A DNA stretch of 64,000 nt from Astropecten irregularis (GCA_963971285.1 OZ020262.1:4869036-4933035), one strand, 5' to 3'; shown: positions 10,750-22,734, counted from the stretch's first letter. Notes: generated by a model from the letters alone, not told the origin. Translations and numbers: made by a program.

Positions 10750-11247
10750 TTTAAAGGTACAATACATGATTGTTATCAACAAACCCAAACAGAAATGTTC
10801 AAAGACTCTTGTAACTTTCAGGCTATGAAGATGGTGCTGGTAGAAACACACCGTTAAAACATTACCGCGTGACGTTGTATATTTATCCAGAAATTATTGA
10901 AAGAAAGACCGGAAACAGTTTTGATGTCGGGGTATAAGATCAAAACCATTCTTTATGTTTTATAAGAAAAACTGATTGGATTTTTGCTATTTTCTTGTTG
11001 ACTCAGATGCTCGATTGAGCTCACATTTTCACAGGTTTAGGACCTGTTTTGTTTAACGCACAAAATCACGAATCCTGCTGATCAGAATCCCTTTTTAGTG
11101 TACCCAGATGGAACGTGGAACCGCAGATCTGGGATCCCGTGCGTTAAACAAACGTGCCTTAATTATTATTTCATATGTACTTGTTTGATCAGACAAAGAG
11201 TGCGTGCTGTTCCGTGACCTTTACCAATCATGTATTGCACATTTAAA
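10750..11247. mobile_element. TTAA-type short element, family E, copy 1
   Basis: Ends are TTTAAAGGTACAATACATGA and ...CAATCATGTATTGCACATTTAAA. Diagnostic internal words are GAAGATGGTGCTGGTAGAAA, GATCAAAACCATTCTT and CAGATG.TCGATTGAGCTCA. At least eight relatives occur in the window (13.8, 18.7, 32.5/35.7, 40.8, 44.8, 49.4 and 52.0 kb). A small second element is nested at 11039-11160. Confidence 0.85.
11039..11160. mobile_element. Small foldback nested in family E copy 1
   Basis: Imperfect terminal repeats, TGTTTTGTTTAACGCAC on the left and GTGCGTTAAACAAACGTGCC on the right. It interrupts the family E sequence after the TTTTCACAGGTTTA word, where uninterrupted copies continue directly. Confidence 0.65.
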
Positions 11248-12731
11248 GGTAGACGACATGTTTTTGGCACATTAAACAGCATCAACATGGAAGTTATTTG
11301 CTGGCCTAGTTTAGACAATGCATTCCTCTTGAGCGTCACAACCAAAAAAACGTGACAAATAGCTCCATTTTTCAGATTCTTTGATAGCAACTCATCAGAA
11401 ATTCCCCAATGTGTCGTGACGCAAATGCTGTATTGAGGTTGATAAATTCGTGCATTATTTCATAATTTTGGCAAAGTGATTGTTACTATTACTTACAATA
11501 ACGATAAATTTGATATCGCATGCCTTCTCTAAAAATAAGACCTACTTTTCATTTAGCCTTTTGCGTGGTTGGAAACTCATAACTTAGTGTTCATTTGTGA
11601 ATTTGATGGCTAGTTTATCAGACTCGGGCAGCTTCCTGTTATTAATCTTTTGTGACCGCGTGCCACGCGTTACCGACTCAAAAAAAGCCGCGTGGAACTG
11701 TGGAAGTACAGTGGTGATTTACAACAAGGCGAGCGGGCGGTGCCTCGTGAATGTCCTCCGGGGTTATACGATGGATCGGGATGATTGGGCGACCGGACCA
11801 CCAAAGTGCAACGTTTGGATCGATGCAGGGGGAATGTCACTTGAATTTGCATCGGGCGGCAGAGTATAAACAAGAGGTTTGCCTCTGGGAATCTTACACG
11901 CATGTTGGAGGGAAACACTCGAGATTAGTACTTTTCTTTTTTCTCTGGCTTTCCACCGCGCGGTCATTTTAATTTCAACAGATCGCGGGATATCACACAA
12001 ACTCTCCTAAAGCTGTGGAGAAAAATGATACCTAAATAAATTCGAACCGGGGTTATCCATCAAAAATCCATCTTGTGGAATTGCCAAAGCTGCACCGGCT
12101 CGCTGAGTGAGCAACAAGGCCATGAAGAAAATTAACTTTCGGGAATTGCTTCGAGATCCGGATCAACTGATGGATAACCAGAAAGATCAGTAACGCCAAC
12201 AACCCGGCACCGCCAGAGGAAAACAAGAATTCTTTTTCTACGGTATTCTAAGTTTACCGAACTCGCCACATATGAAAAATTATGCGGTAGGATGATAAGT
12301 TATAGCTTTTTTTATTTCTGCATAACTCAGGACATAAGGATGCATGGGTGTACTGCAAATATTTGAGGAGTAGAAATGCATATGAAAGTACACTATGATA
12401 CACGCGGTGCCACATAACACGATACACCGGGTTGGTTATTGAAGATGCGGCTTAGTTCCTATATGCCTTGCTGCATCCTACATTTAGAAATTAAATAAAA
12501 AACGATAAATTGAGTTGACAAGCTAATCTCTATCAATAAATGGGACGTTCCATAACTCTGTGTCAAACGAAGGCCGCTGTTAGATGCACGGACTTTCACC
12601 CTTAGTCGTGTAAGGGCATAACCTGAATGTCGTTGTCAGATAATAAATCAAGGGTGTATCCGGATTTTCGAAAAGGGGGGCATGGAAATAGAATACACGT
12701 CGAGCGTAAGGATGGGCCACGAAACTTTCTA
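11248..12731. other. Non-coding stretch with one unassigned ORF
   Basis: A 90-codon ORF on + (11597-11869) has a Cys/Gly/Trp-containing C-terminal half but no family that I can name and no splice-supported continuation. The rest is AT-rich with no repeat recognised. Confidence 0.4.
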
Positions 12732-12868
12732 GGGGCTGTCCATAAAGTACGTACGCACTATAAGGGGGAGGGGGAGGAGGAAGTTGTTGCCGATGCGTAC
12801 CTATATGCCTACAGGGAGACCATTGCGTGGTCGGTATTTCGTGCGTATACGTACTTTATGGACGGCCC
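12732..12868. mobile_element. Foldback element, family M'
   Basis: Terminal inverted repeats GGGGCTGTCCATAAAGTACG and its complement CGTACTTTATGGACGGCCC enclose a G-rich then mixed centre; 137 bp. Only this copy was found in the window. Confidence 0.8.
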
Positions 12869-13009
12869 ACAAACCCAATAGCAACGGATGCATTTCGGGG
12901 TACTCAGAGCTAGCAGGTTTCGGCGGGCCGTACCGCCCAATTAATTTGGTTTCCTATCTTTTTTCTTCACACTTTTGAAGTCCTTTCCCTCTATATAATG
13001 ATATTTTTG

Positions 13010-13250
13010 GGGTATAACGGTATGTGAGTGGTTTCATGGCTTCGGAATGTCAAATGAACAAAGATATTTGACATTTAGGGACACCGGCCATCAACATGTA
13101 ATTGGATAGCTCAGTTGGTATTAAGATCATCTGCATAGTGTTTCGGAGGTTGCTGGCTGGAGCCCACACCAAAGATAATTGACATTTTTGGACACTGCAA
13201 ACACAGGGCTGGGTAGCTCAGTTGGTAAGCACTTCTACCTGTATCCATGG
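13010..13250 (+). repeat. SINE-like tRNA-related units, two
   Basis: A head segment (GGTATAACGGTATGTGAGTGG..TTTCATGGCTTC) precedes TAGCTCAGTTGGTATTAAGA with a degraded B box. A second A-box-like unit, GGGTAGCTCAGTTGGTAAGC, follows about 110 bp later and lacks its 3' half. Confidence 0.7.
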
Positions 13251-13772
13251 ACCCGCAATGAAAATAATATCTACTGATGCGATATATGTATAGCAGACAA
13301 CTCCCATTTCGAATTATGAACGGGTCCATTGCAGGTGAAAATTGTCAAAAGAGGCGTTTGAATTTCAACCCAGATACAACCGAGAATTGAAATCAGCTTC
13401 AAAGCTAGAGAGATGGTCTAAGAATATTTCTCGTTTACTGTTCTTAATCTAAATTCGTTTTCTTGAACCTTAATTCGACAAAATCCGAAACTAGATCTCA
13501 ATCGATTTCATTCTTCATTTTTTTGTCTTCTTTTCTGTTTTCTTTTTGAACAATCTTCGTTCCTTAACGGACGGTTTGGGTATTCATGTGATTTTGGAGG
13601 TCCTTTTATCAAGTGAAAGAAGAACAGCTACTACAACAACATAGCTAGCTTTCTAACATCAATTTGGAATGGGTTTTGCATCAACGATGAAAACACACAA
13701 GATACGCAAGAATTTGTAGAATTGCTCCATCAGAACATATTCTCTTTGACGATCAAAGAGGTGTAATCCTTG

Positions 13773-14115
13773 TTAAAGGTATAATGCATGATTGTTTTAA
13801 TGTCACGGCACTCACACGTTGCCTGATCAAACATGTACATGAAATGATAAACGTGTGGAAATTTGAGCTCAATCGGGCATCTGAGTCAAGAGAAAACCCT
13901 ACTCAATTTTTCTAAATATCAAACATACATAACTAATGGTTTTGATCTTACTCCGAGATCAAAACTGTTTTCGGTCTAATTTCGGAATAAATACACCATT
14001 TCAGGCCGAAATATTTTAACGGAACATTTCTACCAGCACCATCTTCATATCCTGAAAATTGTGAATAGTTCTGTTTGGGTACATGTATGTTACCAATCAT
14101 GTAGTGTACCTTTAA
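13773..14115. mobile_element. TTAA-type short element, family E, copy 2
   Basis: Starts TTAAAGGTATAATGCATGAT and ends ATCATGTAGTGTACCTTTAA, in the reverse internal orientation to copy 1 (GAGCTCAATCGG..CAGCACCATCTTCATA). The TTAA at both edges fits a TTAA target duplication. Confidence 0.85.
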
Positions 14116-14718
14116 ATCAATATTATTTCAAAGAAAACCTCTACATAATTATTCTGGTCGTTAGCCCTTGGATTCCCATTGTACCAACCATTGGTCATTG
14201 GTGTGATGTCCATCTACGGCCAGTCCGAAATCAATCATTTGGCTTGACAGTTTCCACACTGGCAATGGAGAAAGTCTTGAGCATGATCACTCTGCATTAC
14301 ATATGCATGCAGAGCGAGGCGTATATATCCACCTGCACTTCTTCATTGATTGCAACGTCATGCCCCCTTGCATCAGCCAACTTGACCCATGTACGTGGGC
14401 ATCAGTACAATGGCTGCGTCTGCTGGTTATATGGAAATGCATACAAGAGGGGAAGTATTATCTGAGGCGAGGAGGAAAGGTCCCTTGACAGCGACTAAGC
14501 CAGAATTAAACTCGTATGAGCCAAGGCTAGGTACTCAGTGCAAACGCAGGGAACGGTTCAAGTGTATCTGTTCTGGTGCCACCTGAGCAAACACATGTTA
14601 TCTGCGTATATTACCCGGTACACTACTTTTAGACTAGAGCTTGAGGCTAAATCTACTGTTCTAGTGTAAAGCATCTATACATTAAATAATGCTACCATTA
14701 CAGGTTGCTCACATCAGA
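14116..14718. other. Non-coding stretch, nothing recognised
   Basis: Overlapping short ORFs at 14.06-14.59 kb have no supported product. A local palindrome, GCATTACATATGCATGC, lies near 14292. Confidence 0.4.
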
Positions 14719-14852
14719 AGATTTCACTAAACTCATCGTAACTTACTATCAAGCGTAGGACGTATGGTGCGTTGCAGCCTACGTAGGATACGATGGATTA
14801 TATCCTTCGTAATTTTAGTTACGGTCGATCGTAGGGCTTCGTGAAATCGACC
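14719..14852. mobile_element. Foldback element, family C, copy 2
   Basis: GATTTCACTAAACTCATCGT ... CGTAGGGCTTCGTGAAATCG, with a CCTACGTAGGATA centre. Confidence 0.85.
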
Positions 14853-15109
14853 TGATGATTTGTAGAGAATCCCGCAAGCTCTTGGTTAATTTAGCCACGT
14901 GTAGTTTTGAATAGGACACCTTACCAATCTATTCATTTGAAGAAAGTAGAGTTGATTATTGAATATGTTGTGTTCGAGTACTCGAGTGAACCCGTTGAAG
15001 ATTAATAGATGCATGTGGTTTGAGTACCCCCGGCCGCAGAGATCCCAGATGATCTTAGGATTATCTTAAGCTCCCTAAGATCAAGGAGTAATGCACGTGT
15101 TGAAGTAAT

Positions 15110-15265
15110 ATACCTTAATTCACGGTGCATTCATCCTACATTTGAACCATTGCAATAAACCCGAGGCGTTGATTCTAAGTAGTCTGGTACCCGTTTTCTT
15201 TTTCAGAATTTGTGTTATCTTTTCCAATGGGTATACAAGGAAGGTGACAAGATGCATGCACCATG
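15110..15265. repeat. Direct repeat, copy 1 (pair with 17.24 kb)
   Basis: About 150 bp running from TTCACGGTGCATTCATCCTA to AAGGTGACAAGATGCATGCA. It matches 17235-17392 in the same orientation with scattered substitutions, including the shared core AGTCTGGTACCCGTTTTC. Confidence 0.8.
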
Positions 15266-16236
15266 AATATGCACGCATGCATCTGTAAGCTGGGAAATAT
15301 GCGTATGCTCCATACCTGCAAAGATAATTTTCTCAGTGTGCAGTAATCTCTCTTCTGAGGACAGACATGACATTGTGACTCTGCTCTGACCATGGACTAT
15401 GGGATCCAAGCAATCGGCATGCGATTTATCAACTGGAGGTAGGTGCCTCGGTAAAGGTGGGCAAGGAAAAAGACATCCCGCCGCAAATGCTGCATGTCTG
15501 TGTGTGCACGCATAAGGTTGGCTGAGGATTTTGTGAGGCATTTTCGAGGGTGAACAAAAGCAAATCGGCCCGATAACTGGCAACATGCCCGCGAGTGAGA
15601 TATCGCAATTTAGATCTGTGCGTTAAATTGATACTGGTTCCAGAGGTTTTGTCGGCGTAATTAGCAGAAAGTATGCAAACACTGCACGTTCGAACAAACT
15701 GAAAAAGCGCGATTTTAATCGCGATTTATATTTTACAGGAAGGAAAAGCGTGGCCCTTGTCGTACCGGTACGAATTATTAATCAAAATGATTGGCTGATG
15801 TGCCGCGTTGCATAAAATTTGCATGCACGCATATATCAGACGTTCGTATGTTGTGGCACTCGCCGTACAGCGAGCGAGCGTCTATCACATGCATGCAGAT
15901 TTCCTGATTGATTATGCAAACCAACCCAGCACTGCGGCTCTAAGTTTTTACCAAGCAGGGCTCATCTATAAATGTATACTATCGTACCGTTTGGAGAACG
16001 CGTCTATAACGTACATAGCCGCGCTGCTGCGCGGACGCGCGAAATTGACCAATAAACATCCTCCGTCACGATCCTGACGGAAATCAGATCAGATAGATCT
16101 GATTGGCTGATATGCCGCGTTGGAGACTGCCGTAGAGGGCGTGGTAATGAGACCTTCAAAGATGTTATGTAACTCGCGCCCCTCGTCTCTGTTGGGCACA
16201 GTCTCAAGCATCAACAAAAGAACAGTGAGCAGTGGT
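15266..16236. other. Non-coding stretch with short repeated words
   Basis: No gene. A GATTGGCTGATGTGCCGCGTTG word at about 15788 recurs with one change at about 16100. TGCATGCA-type dyads are frequent around 15.2-15.3 and 15.8-15.9 kb. Confidence 0.5.
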
Positions 16237-16381
16237 ATTAGCCTTTTCGAAGTATGGCAGACACAATAGGGGGCGCTGTTTGAAGTGGGTATTTTTGTTA
16301 ACAATTCTTTATGTTTGACTCAAAATACCCTTTTCAAACAGCGCCCTCCTATTGTGTCCGCCATACTTCGAAAAGGCTAAT
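16237..16381. repeat. Long near-perfect hairpin, family K
   Basis: ATTAGCCTTTTCGAAGTATG ... CATACTTCGAAAAGGCTAAT. The arms are about 60 bp and include GACACAATAGGGGGCGCTGT; the loop is short. Only one copy is seen here. Confidence 0.85.
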
Positions 16382-17234
16382 GGGTCGCCAGCGTGATGAA
16401 ACTGATGGTTTATCAGTGAAACGTCACAAAATAGTGAGTATAATATTACATCTTTACACTGGATTTGACATAATGAATCTCCAAAAATATCTGTCAATCT
16501 ACAATCCAGATGATGTTCAAAGATACAACATTTTCGGATATTTTCTCTGGTATTCACAGTATACGTCCTCTCATAATGGTCATTCACATCAACTTATAAT
16601 GTGGTTATTTATTAAGCAGTAAACGCCCATTAGGACTTGCAGATCGGGATTTTATTCAAACCAAGAAGACCGAGAAGATCGACAATGTAAACAAAAGGTG
16701 ACAAAGTTCAAGTGGTAGAATGATAGCGTTAGCTTCGACTTACAAGCTAATAATTAGCAAAATGATCTGCTTTTACTTTGCTACAGCCAAATCTGTGCCA
16801 ACAAAAAAATTGACAAAAATATTAGAAGCCAATGATTATTACAAAGCGATCATAGATAAAAACGGATTTTTAAAAACGTTACACGGATATTCAAAAATGA
16901 GTTGCTTGACATAAAAAGTATAGACTTTTTTTTGTTTACAAACACTGGCACGCTGGTTGGCAATACGTGGTATGGGCTGCCAAATGTTGCAAATCATTTC
17001 CTCTTCTTGACAGACGGCGTGACCACATTCATCATAGTTTGCAAACTTTCCATAGCTTTACAAATTCATACCATCATTGCTTGTGTTGTTTCCATTACAT
17101 TAAGCAATATCTTTCAATGTTTGTGGAACGTTGTGTTTAAATTGTGGTTATTTTTTATGCCTGGCTTCGACGGCTCGCCATAGTTCCCGCCATCTTGGTT
17201 GGCAAAAACTCGGGCTGTGACGTTGCAAAATTAA
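16382..17234. other. Non-coding stretch, nothing recognised
   Basis: Short hydrophobic ORFs on + (16720-17183) lack any domain signature or splice support. Confidence 0.4.
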
Positions 17235-17392
17235 GTCTTTATTCACGGTGCATCCATCCTACATTCGAAGCAGTGCAATCAAATCGAGGCTTTGATTCAG
17301 AATAGTCTGGTACCCGTTTTCATTTTAGAATTGGTGTCATCGTTTCCCATGGGTATACAAGGAAGATGACAAGATGGATGCAATATGAATTA
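17235..17392. repeat. Direct repeat, copy 2 (pair with 15.11 kb)
   Basis: TTCACGGTGCATCCATCCTA to AGATGACAAGATGGATGCAA. It is roughly 2.1 kb downstream of copy 1, in direct orientation. Confidence 0.8.
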
Positions 17393-18117
17393 GGTCTAAT
17401 TCCCAAATGGGATGTATAGTGGTCTTGCGGCCGCTGTCTGCAATATTGAATACTTTTACTCATCAACCATCGGTGTGTTTATCAACAAAAGAAAGCGTTA
17501 TTTATGATCATGACCTAAACCTGTAGAAACCATCAATTACCACACTATAGAAAAATACCCAACAGTGGGTATGCATAATGAATGGTGTTGCTTACATTGT
17601 ACGGTGTCCATTTATGTCCTCCCTATACGGTAGAAGTCATAATTAACAGGTGTACTTTTGTTGCCGCTTGACTGGATGGCTTTGGGAAATATTTCTCCCA
17701 CGGGAAAAAGGGAGAATCGGTAGTATTAATTGATGTTGCCCTAAATAGTAGTGCCGGCATGAAAAGTGTACATAATGTATAGGCAAGTTCAATTTCATAG
17801 AGCTGCTTAGACACAAAAAATCGCTAAGCATGACATTTCTGTCTATGCCGGTGACTTAACCACAGTGAACAAGGTTCCACCGTCACTTACCGTCATACAT
17901 CTTTCATGATGGGGGGAGGGGAGGATGTGTCCACTCACCGGGCCCTATCACCCCCACCCCCACCCCCACACCTGGACATCTGTCGTCACATCCATGCATG
18001 AACATTAGTCCGTCACTAAGTGATTCTCAGTCTGGCATGCTTGACGTACAGTCCTTTTTTTTCAGTTCGAAAGCGAATGTTATAATGCCTATGGAATATG
18101 TTCTAATTATGTCTGCT
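17393..18117. other. Non-coding stretch with a family J fragment
   Basis: Holds a partial family J end at about 17785-17835 (AATTTCATAGAGCTGCTTAG, then CGCTAAGCATGACATT) and a CCCCCA-type microsatellite at about 17950-17970. No gene seen. Confidence 0.5.
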
Positions 18118-18365
18118 ATACAGGGTGTCCCAAAAAAAAACCGAAACCGAGATTTGTCAATGTTTAATCCTATTTTAATTTTCACTTTTTGAATACTAAA
18201 TGACACATATCTGGAAAGCTTATTTCCTCAGCTTTCATTTTTTACCATTCTTATGATACATACTTCACGCATTAGTGAGTAAAGACAAAATGAAGCAAGG
18301 CTAACAAAAAGTAATTTGCACAACGATATTTTTGTTTTATATTAAAGAATCAATCACATTTCTAG
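18118..18365. mobile_element. Tc1/mariner-like fragment, family L, copy 1
   Basis: Opens TACAGGGTGTCCCAAAAAAA after a TA, the shape of a mariner-type terminal repeat. The following 200 bp (AATGAAGCAAGGCTA.., CATACTTCACGCAT) match 53358-53575. No transposase frame. Confidence 0.6.
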
Positions 18366-18728
18366 AAACTACATTTTCTGCCCTTTCAAAAGATACCTTC
18401 CAGTCAAGAAAAATGAGCAAGGGATGACAACAAGGGATATCTGTGTATTTACTCGATTTTGTTTTGGTTTTTATGATCCTTTCTGTTTACATAATTATTT
18501 ATAACTGTTTTTGGAAAATAAAGTTATCATCCTTGGAAAAGTCAAAAGTCAAAAGTCTTCTTATTCTTCTTCTGTTTGTGGGGGGCTTAAATCTGTCGCC
18601 TATTCCTGTTTTTCGATCTTACTAATGTAAAGCAGTGGCTTTTATTGGAGCGACTATAATCTGCGCCATTATCTGCGTCTTACCGTTACCGGAAGCTTTT
18701 ACTGCATAGATATAGGCCTTCGAAGAGT
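18366..18728. other. Non-coding stretch, nothing recognised
   Basis: AT-rich, no supported gene or shared repeat. Confidence 0.45.
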
Positions 18729-19212
18729 TGAAGGTATAAACATGACTCTGGTGAAGGTCACAGAACAGCATTCACTATTTGTCTGATCCAGCATGTGCAT
18801 GAATTGATAAACCTGTGAGCAGTCGAGCTCAATCAGACATCTGAGCCACAAGAAAACAACAAAACCTCAACTCGATTTTTCTTATAATACTTTAAGAATT
18901 TATTTGATCTTACCCCGAGATCAAACATGTTTTCGGTCTTTTTTTTTTTTTCTAATTTCTGGATAAATATACCATTCAAGGGGTCGATTTCACCAAACTC
19001 TTCGTAACTTACTATCAATCGTAGGTTTTTTGATGCATTGAAGCCCTACGTGGGATAGGCCCCCTGCGATGGGTAATATCCTTCGTAACTCGAGTTACGA
19101 TCGATCGTAGGGCTTCGTGAAATCCACCCCAGGCAGAAAATGTTTAAGTCTTATGTAAATCTGTGAACATTTCTGTTTGGGTATGTTACTTATCCTGTAC
19201 TATACCTTTAAA
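18729..19212. mobile_element. TTAA-type short element, family E, copy 3, with nested family C
   Basis: Family E sequence (GAGCTCAATCAGACATCTGA, TACCCCGAGATCAAACATG, GGATAAATATACCATTC) is interrupted at 18980 by a complete family C element (GGGTCGATTTCACCAAACTC ... GTGAAATCCACCCC, to 19132). It then resumes with AGGCAGAAAATGTTTAA and ends TATACCTTTAA. Confidence 0.85.
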
Positions 19213-19648
19213 TGTTAACTGTAATCAAACCACATTATGAAGTTAAATAAATCTGAATTGTTATAAAACTCAACCTGTCTATCATTGTTTGTGCTAAAAA
19301 ATATTGTACATAGAAAACGGATGTATTTTAGGCCCATAATTTAGCACACCACTTTTCGCAACGAAAAACCTTGCTTACGTCACATGCAGAACGCCACGCA
19401 GTATACTATGTGGCGGGCCTATACTCGTTGTGTATGTGACGTCACTTGCTTTTGTTCCTTGGATCGGTTCCAAGGGGAACTTTTTTTTTTTTTTGGGGGG
19501 GGGGGCATACATGTCCTGATTTTGTAAAGTTTTGGTCAAAAGTAAGCACTTACATAAACATATACATTTATATATTCATTATGTATTCAGCAATAATTTT
19601 AAAGCACTTTCACCCCTTTTCCCAATTTTGATTACAGTAAACCTTTAA
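19205..19648. mobile_element. TTAA-type short element, family U, copy 1
   Basis: Begins CTTTAAATGTTAACTGTAATC and ends GATTACAGTAAACCTTTAAG, so the ends are inverted. It shares GTGCTAAAAAATATTGTAC, TTTAGCACACCACTTTTCGC and CACATGCAGAACGCCACGCA with the copy at 59.66 kb. A poly-T/G run lies inside at 19482-19503. Confidence 0.8.
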
Positions 19649-20365
19649 GTGAAAAATATCCTCGGGTTTTACGTGACTGCCAATAACGGCTGTGGTAGAA
19701 GTGGAATCTTCACGACCTATCAACCCGGTGAGATCGGCACGGTACTAGTGGGTCAACACCGGCCACTTGAGCCCCGGAGTACGGCACAACTGACCGTAGA
19801 GAGCTAGCCCGTAAACACTTGCCATGCACATGGGTCCTTTAATTAGTTAAGCCACCGAGGATTTCACACATAATACACACACATCCATGCTAAATATAAA
19901 CTGCATGTTTATTTATTTCCCTTCGCCCTTTTTAATGATTGAGTGGTGTCGAGTTTCACTGTACACTGAGAAAGTGGGTTGTGTGTCTCAGCAACCCGTA
20001 CCGTGGGGATTTTATTTTCTTAATCGCGGTCCAGTTTTACACGGTACTTGCTCGTCTGCCCTTCCTGCTCGTGAATCCAGTAATGAACCGAAGTCGACTG
20101 TCAAATTAGATTACTCTAGATGTAAAGGTTTTTTTTTCTTTGCAGAGCCGTGAGATAAGCAGGTGCGAGGGGAAGAAGCTCAAATTGTGAACCGTTTATG
20201 GCAGATCATTTTCTAAAAGAGCGGCCATCTTGGTTTTTCAAGACGGACATTTCACAGTTCTCTTTAGGTGTAGAAATGTAAATAAATTCCAATTATGCAG
20301 CCATGCGAAATTCCCAATTTAAAATAAAGGTGGAATTTTCAAACTTAATTTTGCTTTCAATTTAT

Positions 20366-20738
20366 AAAGGGATGGTGCAGAATTGGTAAGACAAAATACA
20401 CTTCAAGATTACAGATTCACATAAAACTTACACAGTATAATGGTGATGATAGGAGAAATCATCCCATGAAATGTTTTTGTCTGAAATGCCATATTCGTTG
20501 AGAAATAAATGAAACTATTTTCCGATAGGAATTAATCGCTTCGAAGCGTTTTATTCCTTCGTTGAAATGTGTACAATTCTCTGTACACGGGTTTTCACTA
20601 TTTTATCATGACCTAGATTGCTGTTTGACCTCAAACATATATAGGTTTGTCTGTTAAGGTATACGATGGATTACATAATGTGCTTTCACTGTCAGCAACG
20701 GTTTTGTTGCAAAAACCAGTTCTGAACCATCCCTTTAA
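20366..20738. mobile_element. TTAA-type short element, family V, copy 1
   Basis: Ends AAAGGGATGGTGCAGAATTG and TTCTGAACCATCCCTTTAA. The interior (CATGAAATGTTTTTGTCTG, GAATATGGC complement, CGCTTCGAAGCG) matches the inverted copy at 51308-51677. Confidence 0.85.
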
Positions 20739-21519
20739 GTGAAAGTGCAAGTATGAAATTTGTCCAATCCTTGGTTTAGACTCCAAACCAGGCGCCGTCT
20801 CCGTCACCTTAAATGGTTAAAGTAAATGGTTTCTCGTTTGAGACCTCGTAGCCATAGCCCGAAGCCTTAATTGCTTTTCAGACCTGTTACCTTGAAATGA
20901 ATAGCTCGAAGCCAAAGCCGAGATGACATCCCAAGCCGAAACGGAAATTTAAGTTCCTAAGACAAACTAATTTATCATCAATAACCCGCAGGAAAGAAAA
21001 CGAACGTGGACCCTAGCCGACTACATCGGATCTAGTTTACTAAAACAAACATGACCTCTGGGCACCAGACCAGCTCATCAGTCATCCAATAAAGCAAGAT
21101 GTGACAAAAGGACGGTGTCATTGATTAAAACGTAGGATCTTATCCCCTGCAAATTGGAAACTGAATTGTGAAGGGTTGAACTTTTTACGGACAGGGTCGA
21201 GCTGATAGGCGCCTCGGGGTACCGACTATATTGGCCAGTTCACGGTAACACCTCTCAACTTAAGGAAATGACGTATCCTTAAGGTAACTATAAAGTGGAG
21301 TACGTGCTTTATTACCAAGCTTCGATTTGATTGTTTTGCTTTTATGATTGAATTCGTTTTCTTCGACAAGATCCCGCCTCCTAACCCTCCTCCCTTAAAC
21401 AAAATTTCATTTTCCTGCCGAACATCTTGAGTATTTTCGTTTTGTAATATAATTTCGGATAGAAAGATTTGAGGCTTTGCATGGTGACAATTGGTATGTG
21501 GATCGGAAACGCCATGTAA
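20739..21519. other. Non-coding stretch, nothing recognised
   Basis: No gene or shared repeat recognised before the inverted Penelope-terminus remnants that start at about 21.52 kb. Confidence 0.45.
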
Positions 21520-21905
21520 AAATCGTTCGTACTTTTGCACTTATATTTTGTTCGCACTTCTCGTAAGGTCTCAACGTTTCGACAAGCCTGCTCTAGCCTG
21601 TTGGTATCCCGATGATGACTAGAGCAGGCAGAACATGGGATGTCAGATTTCTCTTCAAGCCCAACATTGGCTCTTCTTCACTGGCGGTTGCCTGTGTTCG
21701 GTCTTCTCTCACGCAACAATTTAACGAAGGATCAAAGTATCTAAAATTATCTCCTGATGACGAAACGTTGAGACCTTACGAGAAGTGCGAACGAAATAGA
21801 AGTGCAAAAGTACGAACGGTTCTTACATGGTGTTTCCGTTCTATTTCGTTCGCACTTCTCGTAAGGTCTCAACGTTTCGACAAGCCTGCTCTAGTCATCA
21901 TCAGA
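21520..21905. mobile_element. Inverted remnants of Penelope-type termini
   Basis: Three related blocks carry TAAGGTCTCAACGTTTCGAC or its complement. Two are in one orientation (about 21560-21600 and 21862-21904) and one is reversed (about 21757-21800). They also share CGTACTTTTGCAC and CGTTCGCACTTCTCG flanks. The signature (a CTGATGA box, a stem, then GAAACGTTG) is that of hammerhead-bearing termini of Penelope-like elements. In the middle block the stem between the two boxes is missing (CTGATGACGAAACG). Confidence 0.7.
21871..21904 (-). ncRNA. Hammerhead-ribozyme-like core
   Basis: On the minus strand the order is CTGATGA (21898-21904), a stem pairing GACTAG with CTTGTC around a short loop, then GAAAC (21874-21878). 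This is the conserved CUGANGA - stem II - GAAA layout. Penelope-like elements are known to carry such motifs. Stem III would be very short (AACGTT is self-complementary), which suggests weak or dimeric activity. Activity is untested. Confidence 0.6.
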
Positions 21906-22159
21906 AGATAATTTCAGATGCTTTGATCCTTCGCCAATTGTTGTGTGATGGGAAAACTAATACAGGCGACCGCCAGAGAAGAGGAGCCAATCTGGGTCTT
22001 GAAGAGAATTCTGACATTCCATGTTCTGGCCTCAATCAATTTGAAGTGCTCGAATTTGTACTGAATGAACGGGTTCTAGCATGCGCGAAGGCAGGCAGAA
22101 CAGGAGCTTACTGAAACGAAAAGGCCTGCTCATGTTGATTGAATTCAATCAGCTATCCA

Positions 22160-22300
22160 AGGGTGAATTTCACCAAACTCATCGTAACTTACTTTCAATC
22201 ACAGGACTTAATATACTGACTGCAGCCCTGCGTAGGATAAGATAGGTTATCCTTCGTAACTCAAGTTACGATCGATCGTAGGGCTTCGTGAAATCGAGCT
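22160..22300. mobile_element. Foldback element, family C, copy 4
   Basis: GGGTGAATTTCACCAAACTC ... GGGCTTCGTGAAATCGAGCT, with the GATCGATCGTAG inner word. Confidence 0.85.
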
Positions 22301-22734
22301 CTGGTAAATCACATGGCATTGAAGAGGCGCTATAGGCTCTGATCGTTCGGCGATGGATCCCTATTAACAAGGCTGCAGGCCTCCTATCGGGGAGCGCCGG
22401 GCGAAATCAAGCTGCATAATTTACAACCCTGCCGTACATTTTTGCATTATTCGTCTTGTGCTTTCTACCTCTTCCTTATTTATCGTTCTATTTTCAGGTT
22501 TTGTTATATAGTTGTTGATGCATTTATTTAGTGAGGACTAAATCAAGAGGGTGCATCACACGTTATATACAAGATACAACGATATATTCCTAGCCCTCAC
22601 CAATTTTTGAATACGTTTGTGAAAAATAATCATTACGTAACCACAAAGGAAACTGACTTATTTACTGTTTATTTCATATCATTGAAAAGTGATCGAAATT
22701 GCTGCCGTATATGCTTTTACCCGATAAAGATTTT
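22301..22734. other. Non-coding stretch, nothing recognised
   Basis: AT-rich intergenic sequence between a family C element and a SINE-like unit. Confidence 0.45.
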
